The translations under genes were made by a program, and so were the position numbers. 59,682 nucleotides of DNA from Promethearchaeota archaeon (GTDB lineage: Archaea; Asgardarchaeota; Lokiarchaeia; Sigyniarchaeales; SOKP01): contig DAOUVJ010000003.1 in assembly GCA_030667705.1 (NCBI GenBank), positions 1 through 59,682 on the forward strand, in the 5' to 3' direction. Shown one piece after another: positions 29,009 to 39,279 of the stretch. The notes under the pieces are model-generated. The model saw only the letters and a list, made by a program, of their open reading frames with translations. It was not told the DNA's origin and searched no databases. How positions within the stretch are numbered: the stretch's first letter is position 1; each line of letters begins with the position of its first letter.

Positions 29009-30751
29009 ATGAAAAATAAAATGAGTCCATATGATGCAAAAATCTGGACTAAATCTTACGATAAACATGTGAAACCCAGTTTATCCTATCCTACAGATAA
29101 TTTGGGTATATTATTCGATAAAGCAATGAAGAAGTATCCTGATCGAATTGCATGCTACTTTATGGAAAGGGAAATGACATTTCAAGAACTTGATGATTAC
29201 GTGCATAGATTTGCAACCTTTTTACAAAAAAATGGTTTGAAAAAAGGAGATCGGGTTGCTATAAATTTAGCGAATTGTCCACAGTACTTGGTAGCTCATT
29301 TTGGCACATTATTAGTTGGGGGGGTTGCTTCTGGATGTTCACCGTTAATGAGCCCAACCGAGATTGCTTATCAAATTAATGACAGTGAAGCTAAGTTTTT
29401 TGTTACACTTGATGCTTTTTATGAAAAAGTATTAACAAAAGTCTTAGATAAAGTACCAAACTTGGAAACAATTATCACTACGAACATTAGCGATTACATG
29501 GGACTTTCTGGGATAAAAGTAGCACTAGGAAAACTGATAGGAAAGATCCCAAAGGGAAAGGTGATTCCTTATCCCGCTAAAAACGTCCTTGATTTTAATG
29601 AGGTAATTAAAACTGAGGATGATGTGGATGACGTAAAAATCGATTCAGAAAATGATCTTGCTTTATTACAATATACTGGGGGTACTACAGGCTTACCTAA
29701 AGGAACAGAACTCACACATAAAAATATTATCTCAAATATCGTTCAAATCTCAACTTGGATTGATAGAACTGAAGAGGAACAAGAAGACAAAGTTAACTTA
29801 TCTGCTTTCCCGCTTTTTCATTTAGCGGGTTTAGCAATGAGCATGGTTACACTTTATCTATCAGCTTCACAAATTCTCATCGCGAACCCAAGAGATAGTG
29901 ATCATATCATTAAAGAAATGATGGATAAAAAACCAATGATGATGGTGAACGTTCCTACGCTGTATTTGGCTATAAAGAACAGAATTAACGAAAAATGGCC
30001 AGTTGAAAAGATTCCAAGAGATGTTTTAAATGATATAGAGGTTTTTATTTCAGGAGCAGCTCCTTTTCCCGCAGAAGCTATTAATGATTTTGAGTCTTCT
30101 TTAGTAGCTAAAAATAAAGTGCTAGAGGTTTACGGAATGACGGAAACAAGCCCTATAATCTCCATGAATCCCTATTATGGTAAAAAAAAGATCGGAACTG
30201 TTGGTTTACCCGTACCAGATATAGAAGTTCGACTTGTTGATGTAGAAACTGGAGATCAAGTTGAGCTTGGAAAACCAGGAGAGATAATATGCAAGGGTCC
30301 TCAAGTTACAAGAGGATATTATAACAAACCAGATGCAAATTCAAAAACAATCATCGATGGCTGGTTTCATACTGGTGATGTTGGTGTAATGGATGAGGAT
30401 GGATACATTACAATCGTAGATCGGACAAAGGACATGCTTATTGTCAGTGGATATAAGGTATATAGCGTTCACGTAGAAGATATCTTAACAAAACATCCCA
30501 ATATTGAAATGGTAGCAATAATTGGCTTAAAAGATCCCGATCGGCCTGGAAGTGAAACTGTAAAAGCTGTAGTTCAGCTTAAAGAAGGATTTGAACCAAC
30601 GAATAAAGTAAAAACAGACTTAAAGAATTATGCAGCCGAACATCTGTCGAAATATGAAAATCCAAGAATATGGGAGTTTAGAGAAACACTCCCGCTGACA
30701 ACTGTGGGGAAAATTCTTAAACGTGCTTTACGAGAAGAATCAACTAACTAA
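29009..30751 (+). CDS. Acyl-CoA synthetase (AMP-forming)
   Basis: This 580-residue ANL-superfamily ligase activates a carboxylic acid to its CoA thioester through an acyl-AMP. Motifs are complete: the P-loop YTGGTTGLPKG near residue 223, YGMTETSP near 375, DGWFHTGDVG near 450, and the C-terminal catalytic lysine in TTVGKILKR near 565. It resembles long-chain fatty-acid CoA ligases, but chain length cannot be fixed from sequence. It leads a same-strand run with an acyl-CoA dehydrogenase and an enoyl-CoA isomerase-like gene (gaps of 131 and 138 bases), which is an activation and oxidation module. Confidence 0.92.
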   Translation: MKNKMSPYDAKIWTKSYDKHVKPSLSYPTDNLGILFDKAMKKYPDRIACYFMEREMTFQELDDYVHRFATFLQKNGLKKGDRVAINLANCPQYLVAHFGTLLVGGVASGCSPLMSPTEIAYQINDSEAKFFVTLDAFYEKVLTKVLDKVPNLETIITTNISDYMGLSGIKVALGKLIGKIPKGKVIPYPAKNVLDFNEVIKTEDDVDDVKIDSENDLALLQYTGGTTGLPKGTELTHKNIISNIVQISTWIDRTEEEQEDKVNLSAFPLFHLAGLAMSMVTLYLSASQILIANPRDSDHIIKEMMDKKPMMMVNVPTLYLAIKNRINEKWPVEKIPRDVLNDIEVFISGAAPFPAEAINDFESSLVAKNKVLEVYGMTETSPIISMNPYYGKKKIGTVGLPVPDIEVRLVDVETGDQVELGKPGEIICKGPQVTRGYYNKPDANSKTIIDGWFHTGDVGVMDEDGYITIVDRTKDMLIVSGYKVYSVHVEDILTKHPNIEMVAIIGLKDPDRPGSETVKAVVQLKEGFEPTNKVKTDLKNYAAEHLSKYENPRIWEFRETLPLTTVGKILKRALREESTN

Positions 30752-30882
30752 ATTAAATCTTTAAATCTTATTTTTTTATTTTCTCAATTTTATAAACCTA
30801 TTTTAATGATTTTGTTGAATAGTTAATCATAGATATAAAAAAATAAATCAAAATTCAAAAATAATGGGTTGAATGTGCAAAA

Positions 30883-32157
30883 ATGAAAAAAGGACAAGTT
30901 CAATGTATAAGTGATGAGATATTAAACAAACTCTCATTAAAGAACCGCTATAAATTCCTAAATTATAATTTAATGAGTTATTTGGAACCTAAACATTTTA
31001 ATCTGCTTAAGGAGGCTGAAAAGTTTTTTAGGAATTTCGAGAAAAAGCATGACATAAACCACACCGAAGATTTCTATGATTGGATACCTGAAGTAGGTAA
31101 AGCAGGGTTTATCACGCGCGTGCATAAGTTTGATAATCTAGGGTTAGATTTTGAAACGTATGGGATGACTGCTGAGTTCATGAGGGTGCTTGCCATGGAT
31201 TTCTTTGACCCTCAATTTGCGATGGGTGCTGGTGCTACAGTTTTAGCAGTTAATCCTTTAATGCTTCATCACGAAAATGAGGAAATACGATTACGTGCTC
31301 TCAAAGAGCTAGTTACCGGTGAAAAAATTGGATGCATCTGTATCACGGAGCCTGAAAGAGGTTCGGATGCAGTTCACATGCTAACCACTTGCGATGAACA
31401 ACCAGATGGCAGTTTTATTGTGAACGGAGAAAAAATTTATCAAACGAATGGTCCTAAAGCAGATTGGGCTGTGATTTATGCAGTAACCGAAAAAAATAAT
31501 GGGAATACGATGTCTCAACTTCTTGTAGATACTAGTTGGGAAGGATGGGAAGTTGAAAGAGTAAATATTCCGTGGACGCCAAGGATCTTTATTGGAAAAG
31601 AAACAATGACTAACTTAAAAGTCCCAAAAGAATGTGTCTTGGGAAAACCAGGTCAAGGACGTTCACATTTATTTGAGGGATTAAACTTAGAACGAATTGG
31701 TATAGTTTGCCTGAACGCAGCAGAAGCATGGAATGCTTTTACTCATGCTGTAATCTATTCAAACATGCGCAAGCAATTTGACTTAGAAGTACTTAAATAT
31801 CAAGGAGTGGGTTTTCCTTTAGCTGATATATGGTCTGAAATCATGAGCTTAACTTTAGCAACCTTGAATCTCTGTCAAATGATTGATGCTAAATTGGAGA
31901 AATTAGGAACACTACCTAAAGAATTTAACTTGGCTTTAATGGCCACAGCTTCTCAATTGAAACTTTTAAGTACTAAATTAAACCAACGCGCGTGTTATGA
32001 ATGTGCGAATATCATGGGCGGCGCAGGAGTATGTGACAACACCTTAATGCATGATTTATTAGGTATCTCAAGAATCCAAGAGATTGGTGGTGGAACAAGG
32101 CAAGTGCAGGAATATATCCTCAGTATGGGCTTGAGACAATTATTCAAGGCATTGTAA
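30883..32157 (+). CDS. Acyl-CoA dehydrogenase
   Basis: This 424-residue flavoprotein should oxidise acyl-CoA to 2-enoyl-CoA with an electron-transfer flavoprotein-type acceptor. CICITEPERGSDA near residue 143 is the flavin-binding strand region. The usual catalytic glutamate position near the C-terminus (YEGTSE in many members) reads EIGGGTRQVQ. A glutamate is present instead in GLNLERIG near residue 265, the position used by isovaleryl-CoA dehydrogenase. It lies between an acyl-CoA synthetase and a crotonase; no etfAB gene is in the window. Confidence 0.88.
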   Translation: MKKGQVQCISDEILNKLSLKNRYKFLNYNLMSYLEPKHFNLLKEAEKFFRNFEKKHDINHTEDFYDWIPEVGKAGFITRVHKFDNLGLDFETYGMTAEFMRVLAMDFFDPQFAMGAGATVLAVNPLMLHHENEEIRLRALKELVTGEKIGCICITEPERGSDAVHMLTTCDEQPDGSFIVNGEKIYQTNGPKADWAVIYAVTEKNNGNTMSQLLVDTSWEGWEVERVNIPWTPRIFIGKETMTNLKVPKECVLGKPGQGRSHLFEGLNLERIGIVCLNAAEAWNAFTHAVIYSNMRKQFDLEVLKYQGVGFPLADIWSEIMSLTLATLNLCQMIDAKLEKLGTLPKEFNLALMATASQLKLLSTKLNQRACYECANIMGGAGVCDNTLMHDLLGISRIQEIGGGTRQVQEYILSMGLRQLFKAL

Positions 32158-32295
32158 ATTTTTCATTTTTCTTTTTCTATTTATTTTTTCTAAATTAGAA
32201 TTAAGAGTCAATTTTCCAACTGAACATCATAAAACTATTTAAATTTTAAAATTCAGATCTAATTAGAAGAATTTCCGTATTTATAAGGTAAAAAA

Positions 32296-33123
32296 ATGAA
32301 TATTGAAGATTTTGAAGACATAATTTATAAGAAAGAAGAAAATGGGATATGTACCATCACTTTTAACCGACCCGAGAGAAGGAATGCATTATCTTTTGTT
32401 ACCTTCTTAGAGATCCAAGCAGTATTGGATGACATGGAAAAGGACAAAAATGCTAGGGTGCTAATAATGACAGGTTCTCCGGAAGGAAGGGCTTTTTCTT
32501 CAGGAGGCTACTTTAACATGAAAATGGTGACAGAAATTCCCAAAGATATCATGAAAGATATAGATTTAAAGGATATTGCTCAGAAAAAAATTTGCATGAA
32601 ATTTTGGAATTTTAAAAAACCTGTAATTGCTGCTATAAATGGTTTAGCACTTGGAGCGGGTTTTACAATGCCTTTAGCTTGTGCCGATTTAATATATATG
32701 GCTGACGATCCTGAGACTTATTTAGGACTAATATTCGTTAAACGAGCAATTATCCCCGAGTTTGGTCTCTCATTCCTTCTACCATTTTATGTTGGGTTTC
32801 AAAAAGCAAAGGAACTCTTGTATTTTGGGGATAAAATTCATGCTAAAGAAGCTGAAAGACTAGGACTGATAAATAAAGCGCTTCCTCCTGAAGAGTTATT
32901 GCCATTTGTTAGGAAACAAGCAGAAAGATTAATCCCACCTAAAGGTCCGAGTTTATCTTTAAAATTAATGAAAAAAACAATGCATGATTACTTCAGAGAA
33001 ATAATTTCAAGTACATTGGATAAAGAAAATGAAGCTCTCCAAGCAGCATTTAAAACACATGACATGAGAGAATCCACGAAAGCTCTCATGCAAAAACGAG
33101 AACCAATTTTCAAAGGAAAATAA
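32296..33123 (+). CDS. Crotonase-family protein, probably enoyl-CoA isomerase
   Basis: The 275-residue crotonase fold carries AFSSGGYFNM near residue 67 and INGLALGAGFTMPLACADL near 112-130. The first hydratase glutamate is replaced (GAGFTMPL). The only acidic residue in the second site is in IIPEFGLSFLLP near residue 155, where delta3,delta2-enoyl-CoA isomerases keep their single catalytic glutamate. I therefore favour isomerase over hydratase. It is the last gene of the acyl-CoA synthetase/dehydrogenase run. Confidence 0.8.
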   Translation: MNIEDFEDIIYKKEENGICTITFNRPERRNALSFVTFLEIQAVLDDMEKDKNARVLIMTGSPEGRAFSSGGYFNMKMVTEIPKDIMKDIDLKDIAQKKICMKFWNFKKPVIAAINGLALGAGFTMPLACADLIYMADDPETYLGLIFVKRAIIPEFGLSFLLPFYVGFQKAKELLYFGDKIHAKEAERLGLINKALPPEELLPFVRKQAERLIPPKGPSLSLKLMKKTMHDYFREIISSTLDKENEALQAAFKTHDMRESTKALMQKREPIFKGK

Positions 33124-33223
33124 CTCAATTTTTAATATATTCTTAATAGAAATGCTTTTTTATGTTATTAATTAAAAGTGATTTATACTATTTTTTGCAA
33201 CACATAAAAAGTGATATCTAAAA

Positions 33224-34744
33224 TTGACTATTGAGGAAATCGGTTTTAATAATAGTAAGTACCTAAAAGAGCAATCTAAAAGCATAATGGATCGAGCTGC
33301 TCAATTTGGAGATAAATTATACTTAGAGTTTGGTGGAAAATTGATATCTGATTATCATGCTTCAAGAGTTCTCCCTGGTTTTGATCCAAACGTAAAGTTG
33401 GAACTCTTAAAGAGACTTGAAGATAAAATTGAGGTTATAATCTGTATCTACTCCGGAGATATTGAAAGAAGAAAGATGCGAGCAGATTTTGGAATCACTT
33501 ATGATACTGATACAATGAAATTGATTGATGAACTTCGAGAGGGAGGAATTAATGTAATTGCAGTGGTAGTGACACGTTTTAATGGTCAACCTATTGTAAA
33601 GCAATTCATAAACAAGCTAGAAAGGCGGAATATAAAGGTGTACACGCACCGTTCAATCAAGGGTTATCCTACTAATATTGATTTAATAGTAAGTGAAGAA
33701 GGATATGGCGCAAATAAATATATTGAAACTACTAAACCAATCATTATTGTGACGGCACCTGGACCTGGAAGTGGAAAAATGGCAACGTGTCTCTCTCAAA
33801 TATATCATGAAAATCAAATGGGTCTAGAAGCAGGTTATGCTAAGTTTGAAACCTTTCCGATTTGGAATTTACCTCTAAAGCATCCCATAAATATGGCGTA
33901 TGAGTCTGCCACGGCTGATATTGGAGATTTTAATCAAATAGATCCCTTCCATCTTGAAACTTATGATATTACTGCAATCAATTATAACAGAGATGTGGAG
34001 ATTTTTCCCGTAGTTAAGAAAATCATGAGTCGGATTATGGGAAATAAATTAGTATACAAATCTCCAACTGATATGGGTGTAAATAAGGCAGGATTCGCAA
34101 TAACTAATGATGATTTGGTGCAACATGCCGCTAAACAAGAACTAATCCGGAGATATTTTCGATATAGGTGTGAATATGTAATGGGTTTAATGGATAAGAA
34201 GACTGTACAGAAAGCTGAACTATTAATGAAAGAATTAAATCTTTCTCCACTTGATCGTAAAGTAGTGAAAAAAGCACATAACGCTTCCATACTTGCCCAA
34301 AGAAAAGGAAAAGGTAATGAAGGGGTATTTGCGGGAGCTGCTTTAGAATTAAAGGACGGTACAATTATAATGGGTAATAATTCTTCACTAATGCATGCTG
34401 CCTCTAGTCTAATCTTAAATGCTATCAAAGTATTAGCTCATATTCCTGATGATATTCATCTCTTATCCCCAAATATATTACAATCCATAAGTAACTTGAA
34501 GTCAGAGATTTTTAACAATAAAAGATTGAGTCTCAATCTTGAAGAAGCTCTTATTGCCTTAAGTATAAGTGCTGATTTCAATCCCTCAGCAAAGGTTGCG
34601 ATGGAAAAACTTAAAGATCTCAAAGGTTGTGAAATGCATTCAACTCATATACCCACACCTGGAGATGAAGCCGGATTAAGAAGATTGGGACTTAATATAA
34701 CTTCTGAACCGAATTTTTCATCAAAAAGTCTTGTTATTACTTAA
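33224..34744 (+). CDS. DUF1846 family protein
   Basis: The 506-residue protein matches DUF1846 from its first residues (IGFNNSKYLKEQSKSI) through YHASRVLPGFDP near 45, a nucleotide-binding-like APGPGSGKMATCLSQIYHE near 179, and IPTPGDEAGLRRLGLN near the end. The family is found in bacteria and some archaea and has a solved but functionally unassigned structure. The start is TTG 33224: the frame closes with a TGA 12 bases upstream, and the family's N-terminal motif begins at once. No ribosome-binding site is obvious. It stands 153 bases before the CTP synthase gene. Confidence 0.85.
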   Translation: MTIEEIGFNNSKYLKEQSKSIMDRAAQFGDKLYLEFGGKLISDYHASRVLPGFDPNVKLELLKRLEDKIEVIICIYSGDIERRKMRADFGITYDTDTMKLIDELREGGINVIAVVVTRFNGQPIVKQFINKLERRNIKVYTHRSIKGYPTNIDLIVSEEGYGANKYIETTKPIIIVTAPGPGSGKMATCLSQIYHENQMGLEAGYAKFETFPIWNLPLKHPINMAYESATADIGDFNQIDPFHLETYDITAINYNRDVEIFPVVKKIMSRIMGNKLVYKSPTDMGVNKAGFAITNDDLVQHAAKQELIRRYFRYRCEYVMGLMDKKTVQKAELLMKELNLSPLDRKVVKKAHNASILAQRKGKGNEGVFAGAALELKDGTIIMGNNSSLMHAASSLILNAIKVLAHIPDDIHLLSPNILQSISNLKSEIFNNKRLSLNLEEALIALSISADFNPSAKVAMEKLKDLKGCEMHSTHIPTPGDEAGLRRLGLNITSEPNFSSKSLVIT

Positions 34745-34801
34745 TGGTTTTGTTTGCCCTCAGCTCTCAGAAAGAGGTTAGAGAGTTCAATAAATTCATG
34801 A

Positions 34802-34826
34802 GAGAAATTCAATTTGCTAATTTCTC
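34802..34826. repeat. Short inverted repeat between DUF1846 and pyrG
   Basis: GAGAAATT (34802-34809) and AATTTCTC (34819-34826) form a perfect 8-base stem with a 9-base loop. It lies between the DUF1846 stop and TATA-like sequences (CTTATAAATT near 34833). It may be a 3' structure of the upstream mRNA or an operator for pyrG; neither can be decided here. Confidence 0.3.
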
Positions 34827-34897
34827 GAAATTCTTATAAATTGTGTTTTATATTTAATATTTTTATATTGTAATACTTAAAAAAATGGTTTCAAAAT

Positions 34898-36592
34898 ATG
34901 ACAGATGAGAGGAAGAATGAAACACGTTTCATATTCGTCACTGGCGGCGTTATGAGTGGAATTGGCAAGGGTGTTGTAACCGCCAGTATCGGTAAGGTTT
35001 TACAATTCAGAAGTTTTAATATTTCGGTAGTAAAGATTGATCCATATCTGAATGTTGATCCAGGCACTCTTAATCCCGTAGAACACGGTGAGTGTTTTAT
35101 TACTGAAGATGTATGGGAATTTAAACCAGTACCGGATTCAGATGAAAGAATATATAAGATTTCTGAGATAGATCAAGATTTTGGAACCTACTCCCGATTT
35201 CTTGGTCTTGATATGCATCCTTCCCACAATATAACATCTGGTCAAATCTATCTCACTACTATTCTTGGTGAGAGAAAGGGTAGATTTCTTGGAAAAACTG
35301 TACAGATTATTCCACATGTAACAACGATAATAAAAGAAAGATTAATAGAAATATCTAGATGTGAGAATTTAGATGTACTTCTTATAGAATGTGGTGGTAC
35401 AGTCGGTGACTTAGAATCAAGCATATTTCTAGAAGCTTTTCGTCAAATCAAAATAGAATATCCTAATCGCACAGCTTTGGTGCATGTAACTCTTGTACCA
35501 TATTCTCAAGCAGTTGGACAGCAAAAATCTAAACCTAGTCAACATTCAGTGAAAATGCTTCAGAGTCTTGGATTAAATCCCGATATTATTATTGGTAGGA
35601 GTGAAAAACCTTTAGCAGATGACATCAAACAGAAAATTTCTTTATATTCCAATATTCCTGAAACAGCAGTAATTTCTAATCCCGATCTTAAAGTTGTCTA
35701 CGAGTTACCTTTACTCTTTGAGGAACAAGGATTAGGCGATTATCTTTGTGAGATGATTGATTTAAAGGCGAAACTGGTTTCTTATAATGAGGTTACCAAT
35801 TACTCAGAATGGGTAAAAATGATCAATATTTATAAATCTGCCAATAAAACGATAACAATCGGAATGCCTGGTAAATATTTCAACATTTCTGATTCATATA
35901 TTTCAATTAATGATGCTTTAGAACATGCTGCGGCTCATCAAGGATATAAAACAGAACTAAAAATGATTAATTTATCTGAAGATACAAATGTAGGAGAAGA
36001 GTTAAGCGATTGTGATGGAATATTATTAACACCTGGGTTTGGAGAGAGAGCTGTTGAAGGAATGATTCAGTCTGCAGAATATGCCATGGATAAAAAAGTG
36101 CCATTTTTAGGCATCTGTTTTGGTGCTCAACTATTTTATGTAGCCTTTTGCAGGAAATATTTGGGCTTAAAAGGTGCAAACTCTACTGAAATAGATCCCG
36201 ATACGCCATACCCCGTGATTGATCTTTTAGAAAGCCAGAAAGTCGTGATTGAGAAAGGAGGTAGTATGAGATTAGGAGCTCATAAAATAATTGTTGAGAA
36301 ACACACTAAACTTTACAAAGCTTATAACCAAAAAGAAATTAAAGAAAGGTTTAGGCATAGATATCATATTCAAGAAAGATTTATCACAGAAGAAGCCAAA
36401 CAAAAAGGTATGGTTGTATCAAGTAGAGATGAAACCGGGAAAATAATAAATAGCATTGAATTAAATCGAGAAGACCATTGGATGGTTGGAACCCAATTTC
36501 ACCCTGAATTTAAATCTAGGCCATACGCTCCTAGTAAATTGTATTTTGATTTTATAAAAGCGTGTATTACAAAAAAAGCAGGAAATAATTAA
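34898..36592 (+). CDS. pyrG: CTP synthase with an insertion in the synthetase domain
   Basis: This 564-residue enzyme makes CTP from UTP, ATP and glutamine. The synthetase domain has GGVMSGIGKG (the usual GGVVSSLGKG) at about residue 15, DPYLNVDPGT near 48, ECGGTVGD near 164 and KSKPSQHS near 210. The glutaminase domain has its cysteine in GICFGAQ near 406 and the His-Glu pair in QFHPEF near 531. Oddly, the conserved loop TEDGAETDLDLG is replaced by a segment about 16 residues longer (residues about 71-95), ending in DQDFG. The oxyanion segment reads TPGFGERAVEG, one glycine short. It is probably co-transcribed with the SDR 46 bases downstream. Confidence 0.93.
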   Translation: MTDERKNETRFIFVTGGVMSGIGKGVVTASIGKVLQFRSFNISVVKIDPYLNVDPGTLNPVEHGECFITEDVWEFKPVPDSDERIYKISEIDQDFGTYSRFLGLDMHPSHNITSGQIYLTTILGERKGRFLGKTVQIIPHVTTIIKERLIEISRCENLDVLLIECGGTVGDLESSIFLEAFRQIKIEYPNRTALVHVTLVPYSQAVGQQKSKPSQHSVKMLQSLGLNPDIIIGRSEKPLADDIKQKISLYSNIPETAVISNPDLKVVYELPLLFEEQGLGDYLCEMIDLKAKLVSYNEVTNYSEWVKMINIYKSANKTITIGMPGKYFNISDSYISINDALEHAAAHQGYKTELKMINLSEDTNVGEELSDCDGILLTPGFGERAVEGMIQSAEYAMDKKVPFLGICFGAQLFYVAFCRKYLGLKGANSTEIDPDTPYPVIDLLESQKVVIEKGGSMRLGAHKIIVEKHTKLYKAYNQKEIKERFRHRYHIQERFITEEAKQKGMVVSSRDETGKIINSIELNREDHWMVGTQFHPEFKSRPYAPSKLYFDFIKACITKKAGNN

Positions 36593-36638
36593 AAACACCT
36601 GATTTTAAATTAATATTTACCATCTTAAAGGGATTCAG

Positions 36639-37553
36639 ATGAATGAAAAGTATTTTAAATATAAAAATGCAGTAATTACTGGAGCAGCAAGCGGGATTGG
36701 CCGAACGTTAGCCTTAGAACTCGCCAAAATGGGAACTAACCTAGTGATTTCAGATATTAACTTGGAGAGGTTAGAAAAAGTAAAAAAAGAAGCGGAAACC
36801 TATAAAGTCAAAGTGACCTCACAGAAGTGTGATGTCACGAAAAAAGCAGATATTAAAAGCTTGCGAGATACAACACTCTCAAACATGCAAGATGTACATT
36901 TTCTTTTTAGCAACGCCGGAATAGCGGTAGGTGGGCATTTTGAAAACTTTTCAAAAGAAATATGGAGGAATATCTTCAATGTAAACATATGGGGCCTGAT
37001 TAATTTAGTTGATGCGTTTATTCCAAAAATGTTAGAACAAGGTTTTGGACACGTTATTGTAACCAGTTCTATTGCGGGAATAATTGGAGCCGGCGGATTG
37101 ATCCCATATAGCACCTCTAAATTTGCTAATTTTGGATTCTGTGAAGCTTTGCATGGCGAATTTAAAGATGAAGGAATAGATGTTTCGATTATTTGCCCGT
37201 TTCCTATTAAAACTAATCTAATTGAGACTGCGAAAATAAGTTATTCTCCCGATTTACTTAATAAATATAGTCAAGAACAATTAGCTAAAGGCATTGAAAT
37301 TGGAAAAGAACACTATTGGAACGAATTTACAAAAGGAGGATACGAATTAGAGACCGCAATACGCATTTATCTCAAAAAAATCGCTAAAAAGAAGCTTTAT
37401 ATTAGCGAACGTAAAAAAGCAAGATTTCTCTTCTTCATAAAAGGGCTATGGCCAAATTTTTATAAAAAGATCGTGAGGAAAGTAGGCACCGAACACCTTC
37501 GTATAGTGGACGAATCAACTCAAAAAGCAATTGATTTCATAGAAAAAACTTAA
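36639..37553 (+). CDS. Short-chain dehydrogenase/reductase
   Basis: This 304-residue Rossmann-fold oxidoreductase has the cofactor motif GAASGIGRTLA at about residues 14-24, NAGIAVGG near 90, a catalytic serine in VTSSIAG near 140, and Y-x3-K in YSTSKFA near 154. Residues in the first loop do not clearly favour NAD or NADP. The last 60 residues form a basic amphipathic extension (KKARFLFFIKGLWPNFYKK) that may touch the membrane. The gene follows pyrG by 46 bases and converges with abfD, with 3 bases between the stops. Confidence 0.9.
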   Translation: MNEKYFKYKNAVITGAASGIGRTLALELAKMGTNLVISDINLERLEKVKKEAETYKVKVTSQKCDVTKKADIKSLRDTTLSNMQDVHFLFSNAGIAVGGHFENFSKEIWRNIFNVNIWGLINLVDAFIPKMLEQGFGHVIVTSSIAGIIGAGGLIPYSTSKFANFGFCEALHGEFKDEGIDVSIICPFPIKTNLIETAKISYSPDLLNKYSQEQLAKGIEIGKEHYWNEFTKGGYELETAIRIYLKKIAKKKLYISERKKARFLFFIKGLWPNFYKKIVRKVGTEHLRIVDESTQKAIDFIEKT

Positions 37554-37556
37554 TTC

Positions 37557-39002
37557 TTAGTTTATTTCAAGTATCTTTTTTACCAATTCTTTCTTATCAT
37601 CTAAATTTGATTGTCGAGAAATCATTATTCTCTGTGCTTGTGGACTTCCTGCTCCGTGAAGGGATTCGGTTCTATAACTGACAGAGGCAACTCCCATGGT
37701 TAAATTTTCAATGAAGCGAAGCACTTTATATCGATCTTCAGCATTTGTTCCTTCACAAGTCGTTAAATACTTTTCAATTAAAGAGCCTATCTCTTTTGAT
37801 TTAAGATCTGCCTCAGAAGGCATGGTACATATCATCCCTCCCGCAATATCTTCAGCTAATCTTCCTATCTCATATGGAAAGCGAGTGACATTTAGTTTAC
37901 AAACATTAGCCAATAACATGTCCATTTCATAATTCCCTGATTCTCTTTGAAATCCTAATGAACTACAAGCAACACCACAACTATATAATGTTTCATTAAG
38001 ATGAGTCATCTCAACTAGCTTATCTTTCACATGTGATGCTTTTTCCGTTCCATTATATTCAGAAATTAATGCTGTTGCACCTATCAACACATCTCCTACC
38101 CCAACTTTACATCCTCCATAAGATTGTCGATGAAAACCAGCAAATCGGTTGACTAATTCTCCGGAAAAATCAATTTCGCCGTTCATGAAAATATTTTCCT
38201 TAGGTACAAACACATCATCAAATACAACGAAAATTTCTTGACCACCGTACTTAAAATTTCCAATATCTAACTTACCCTGTTCCATTTTTCGGGTATCACA
38301 AGATTGCCTTCAATAAATCATTGTAATTCCTTTTGTGTTTGTGTCTATTCCAAAACTTACGGCATAATCTTCCTCTCCTTTTCTTAAAGAAAGTGTTGGC
38401 ATGATTATAGCTCGATGCGAGTTTAAAAATCCAGTTTGGTGAACTTTAGCTCCTCGAACAATGATTCCATCCTCGTTTGAATCTATGACATGTAAATATG
38501 CATCGGGATCTGGTTGATCTTTCGGTCTTTTACTCCTATCACCTTTTGTATCTGTCATTGCTCCATCAACCATGAGGTCTTGATTTTGGACTTCAATCCA
38601 ATAATTTTTAAATCGGGAATGGTAATCTGTACCATATTTCTTGTCAATTTCATGAGTCACACTATATAACGCATTAGCAGTATCAAACCCTACACATCGC
38701 ATGAAGCAGCAGGCAGTTTTTTGTCCTAATAATCGTTGCATTTTAACTTTATTAATCAGATCTTCAACCGATTGATGGATATGGGTAAATCGATTGATTA
38801 TTTCTCCAGTTAAATGAGATTTTGTCGTCATTAAATCCTTATACTCGTCCATCTGGGCTAATTCATAAATCTTCATGACCGTGTTTATCGAAGGTTTAAT
38901 GATTGGATGATTATAAAATTCTTGGACTTTCTCGCCAAACATATATAGATTAACTGGGCGTTTTATACTTTTTAAGTACTCTTCTGGAGTTTTTAACGGC
39001 AT
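37557..39002 (-). pseudogene. abfD: 4-hydroxybutyryl-CoA dehydratase/vinylacetyl-CoA isomerase, interrupted by one in-frame TGA
   Basis: The reading frame covers 481 positions of a normal AbfD and is broken only by a TGA at 38312-38310 (codon 231). Before it lies ...TKGITMIY; after it, with no gap, come RQSCDTRKME and the rest. In clostridial AbfD, as I recall it, this stretch reads YGRQSCDTRK, so TGA replaces a GGA-type glycine codon. All known functional residues are kept: C99 and C103 (CFMRC), E256, H291, Y295, C298, K299 (HRQSYGGCK) and the C-terminal glutamate in TESLHGAGSPQ. AAAGGT precedes the ATG. This is the only one of the three family members that looks like a true 4-hydroxybutyryl-CoA dehydratase. 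Nonsense mutation, assembly error or recoding are the options. Confidence 0.88.
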
Positions 39003-39279
39003 TTTTTTTATACCTTTTCTACTAATAATTACTATTTAGATAAAGAGCTTTTAGTTATTAAAAATGATTCTAATATTTGTTAATTCTTCTTTCATCATTA
39101 CTTTTTAATTTCTCTTTCTAATTTATTTTAGCTAAGGTTTCTTTTTAAATTCGCTTTTTTAACTAGAAATTTACTGATTGAAAAAATGAAAAAAAGATGA
39201 AATATTTATAACTATTATTGGTTCTCTTGCTTTTATTCAGTTTCTAAAATGGTTGTAATTCTGACATTTATTATTCAAT

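Noticed and set aside
33982-34428. Minus-strand frame of 148 codons within the DUF1846 gene
   Set aside because: The plus strand matches DUF1846 along its whole length; the minus frame has no similarity I can name.
37470-37556. SECIS-like element after abfD that would support selenocysteine
   Set aside because: The 3' flank overlaps the convergent SDR gene and shows no clear hairpin with the archaeal SECIS bulge by eye.
39003-39279. 277-base gap upstream of abfD searched for RNA genes or small proteins
   Set aside because: Only AT-rich sequence with promoter-like stretches; no tRNA fold, repeat or plausible short gene seen.
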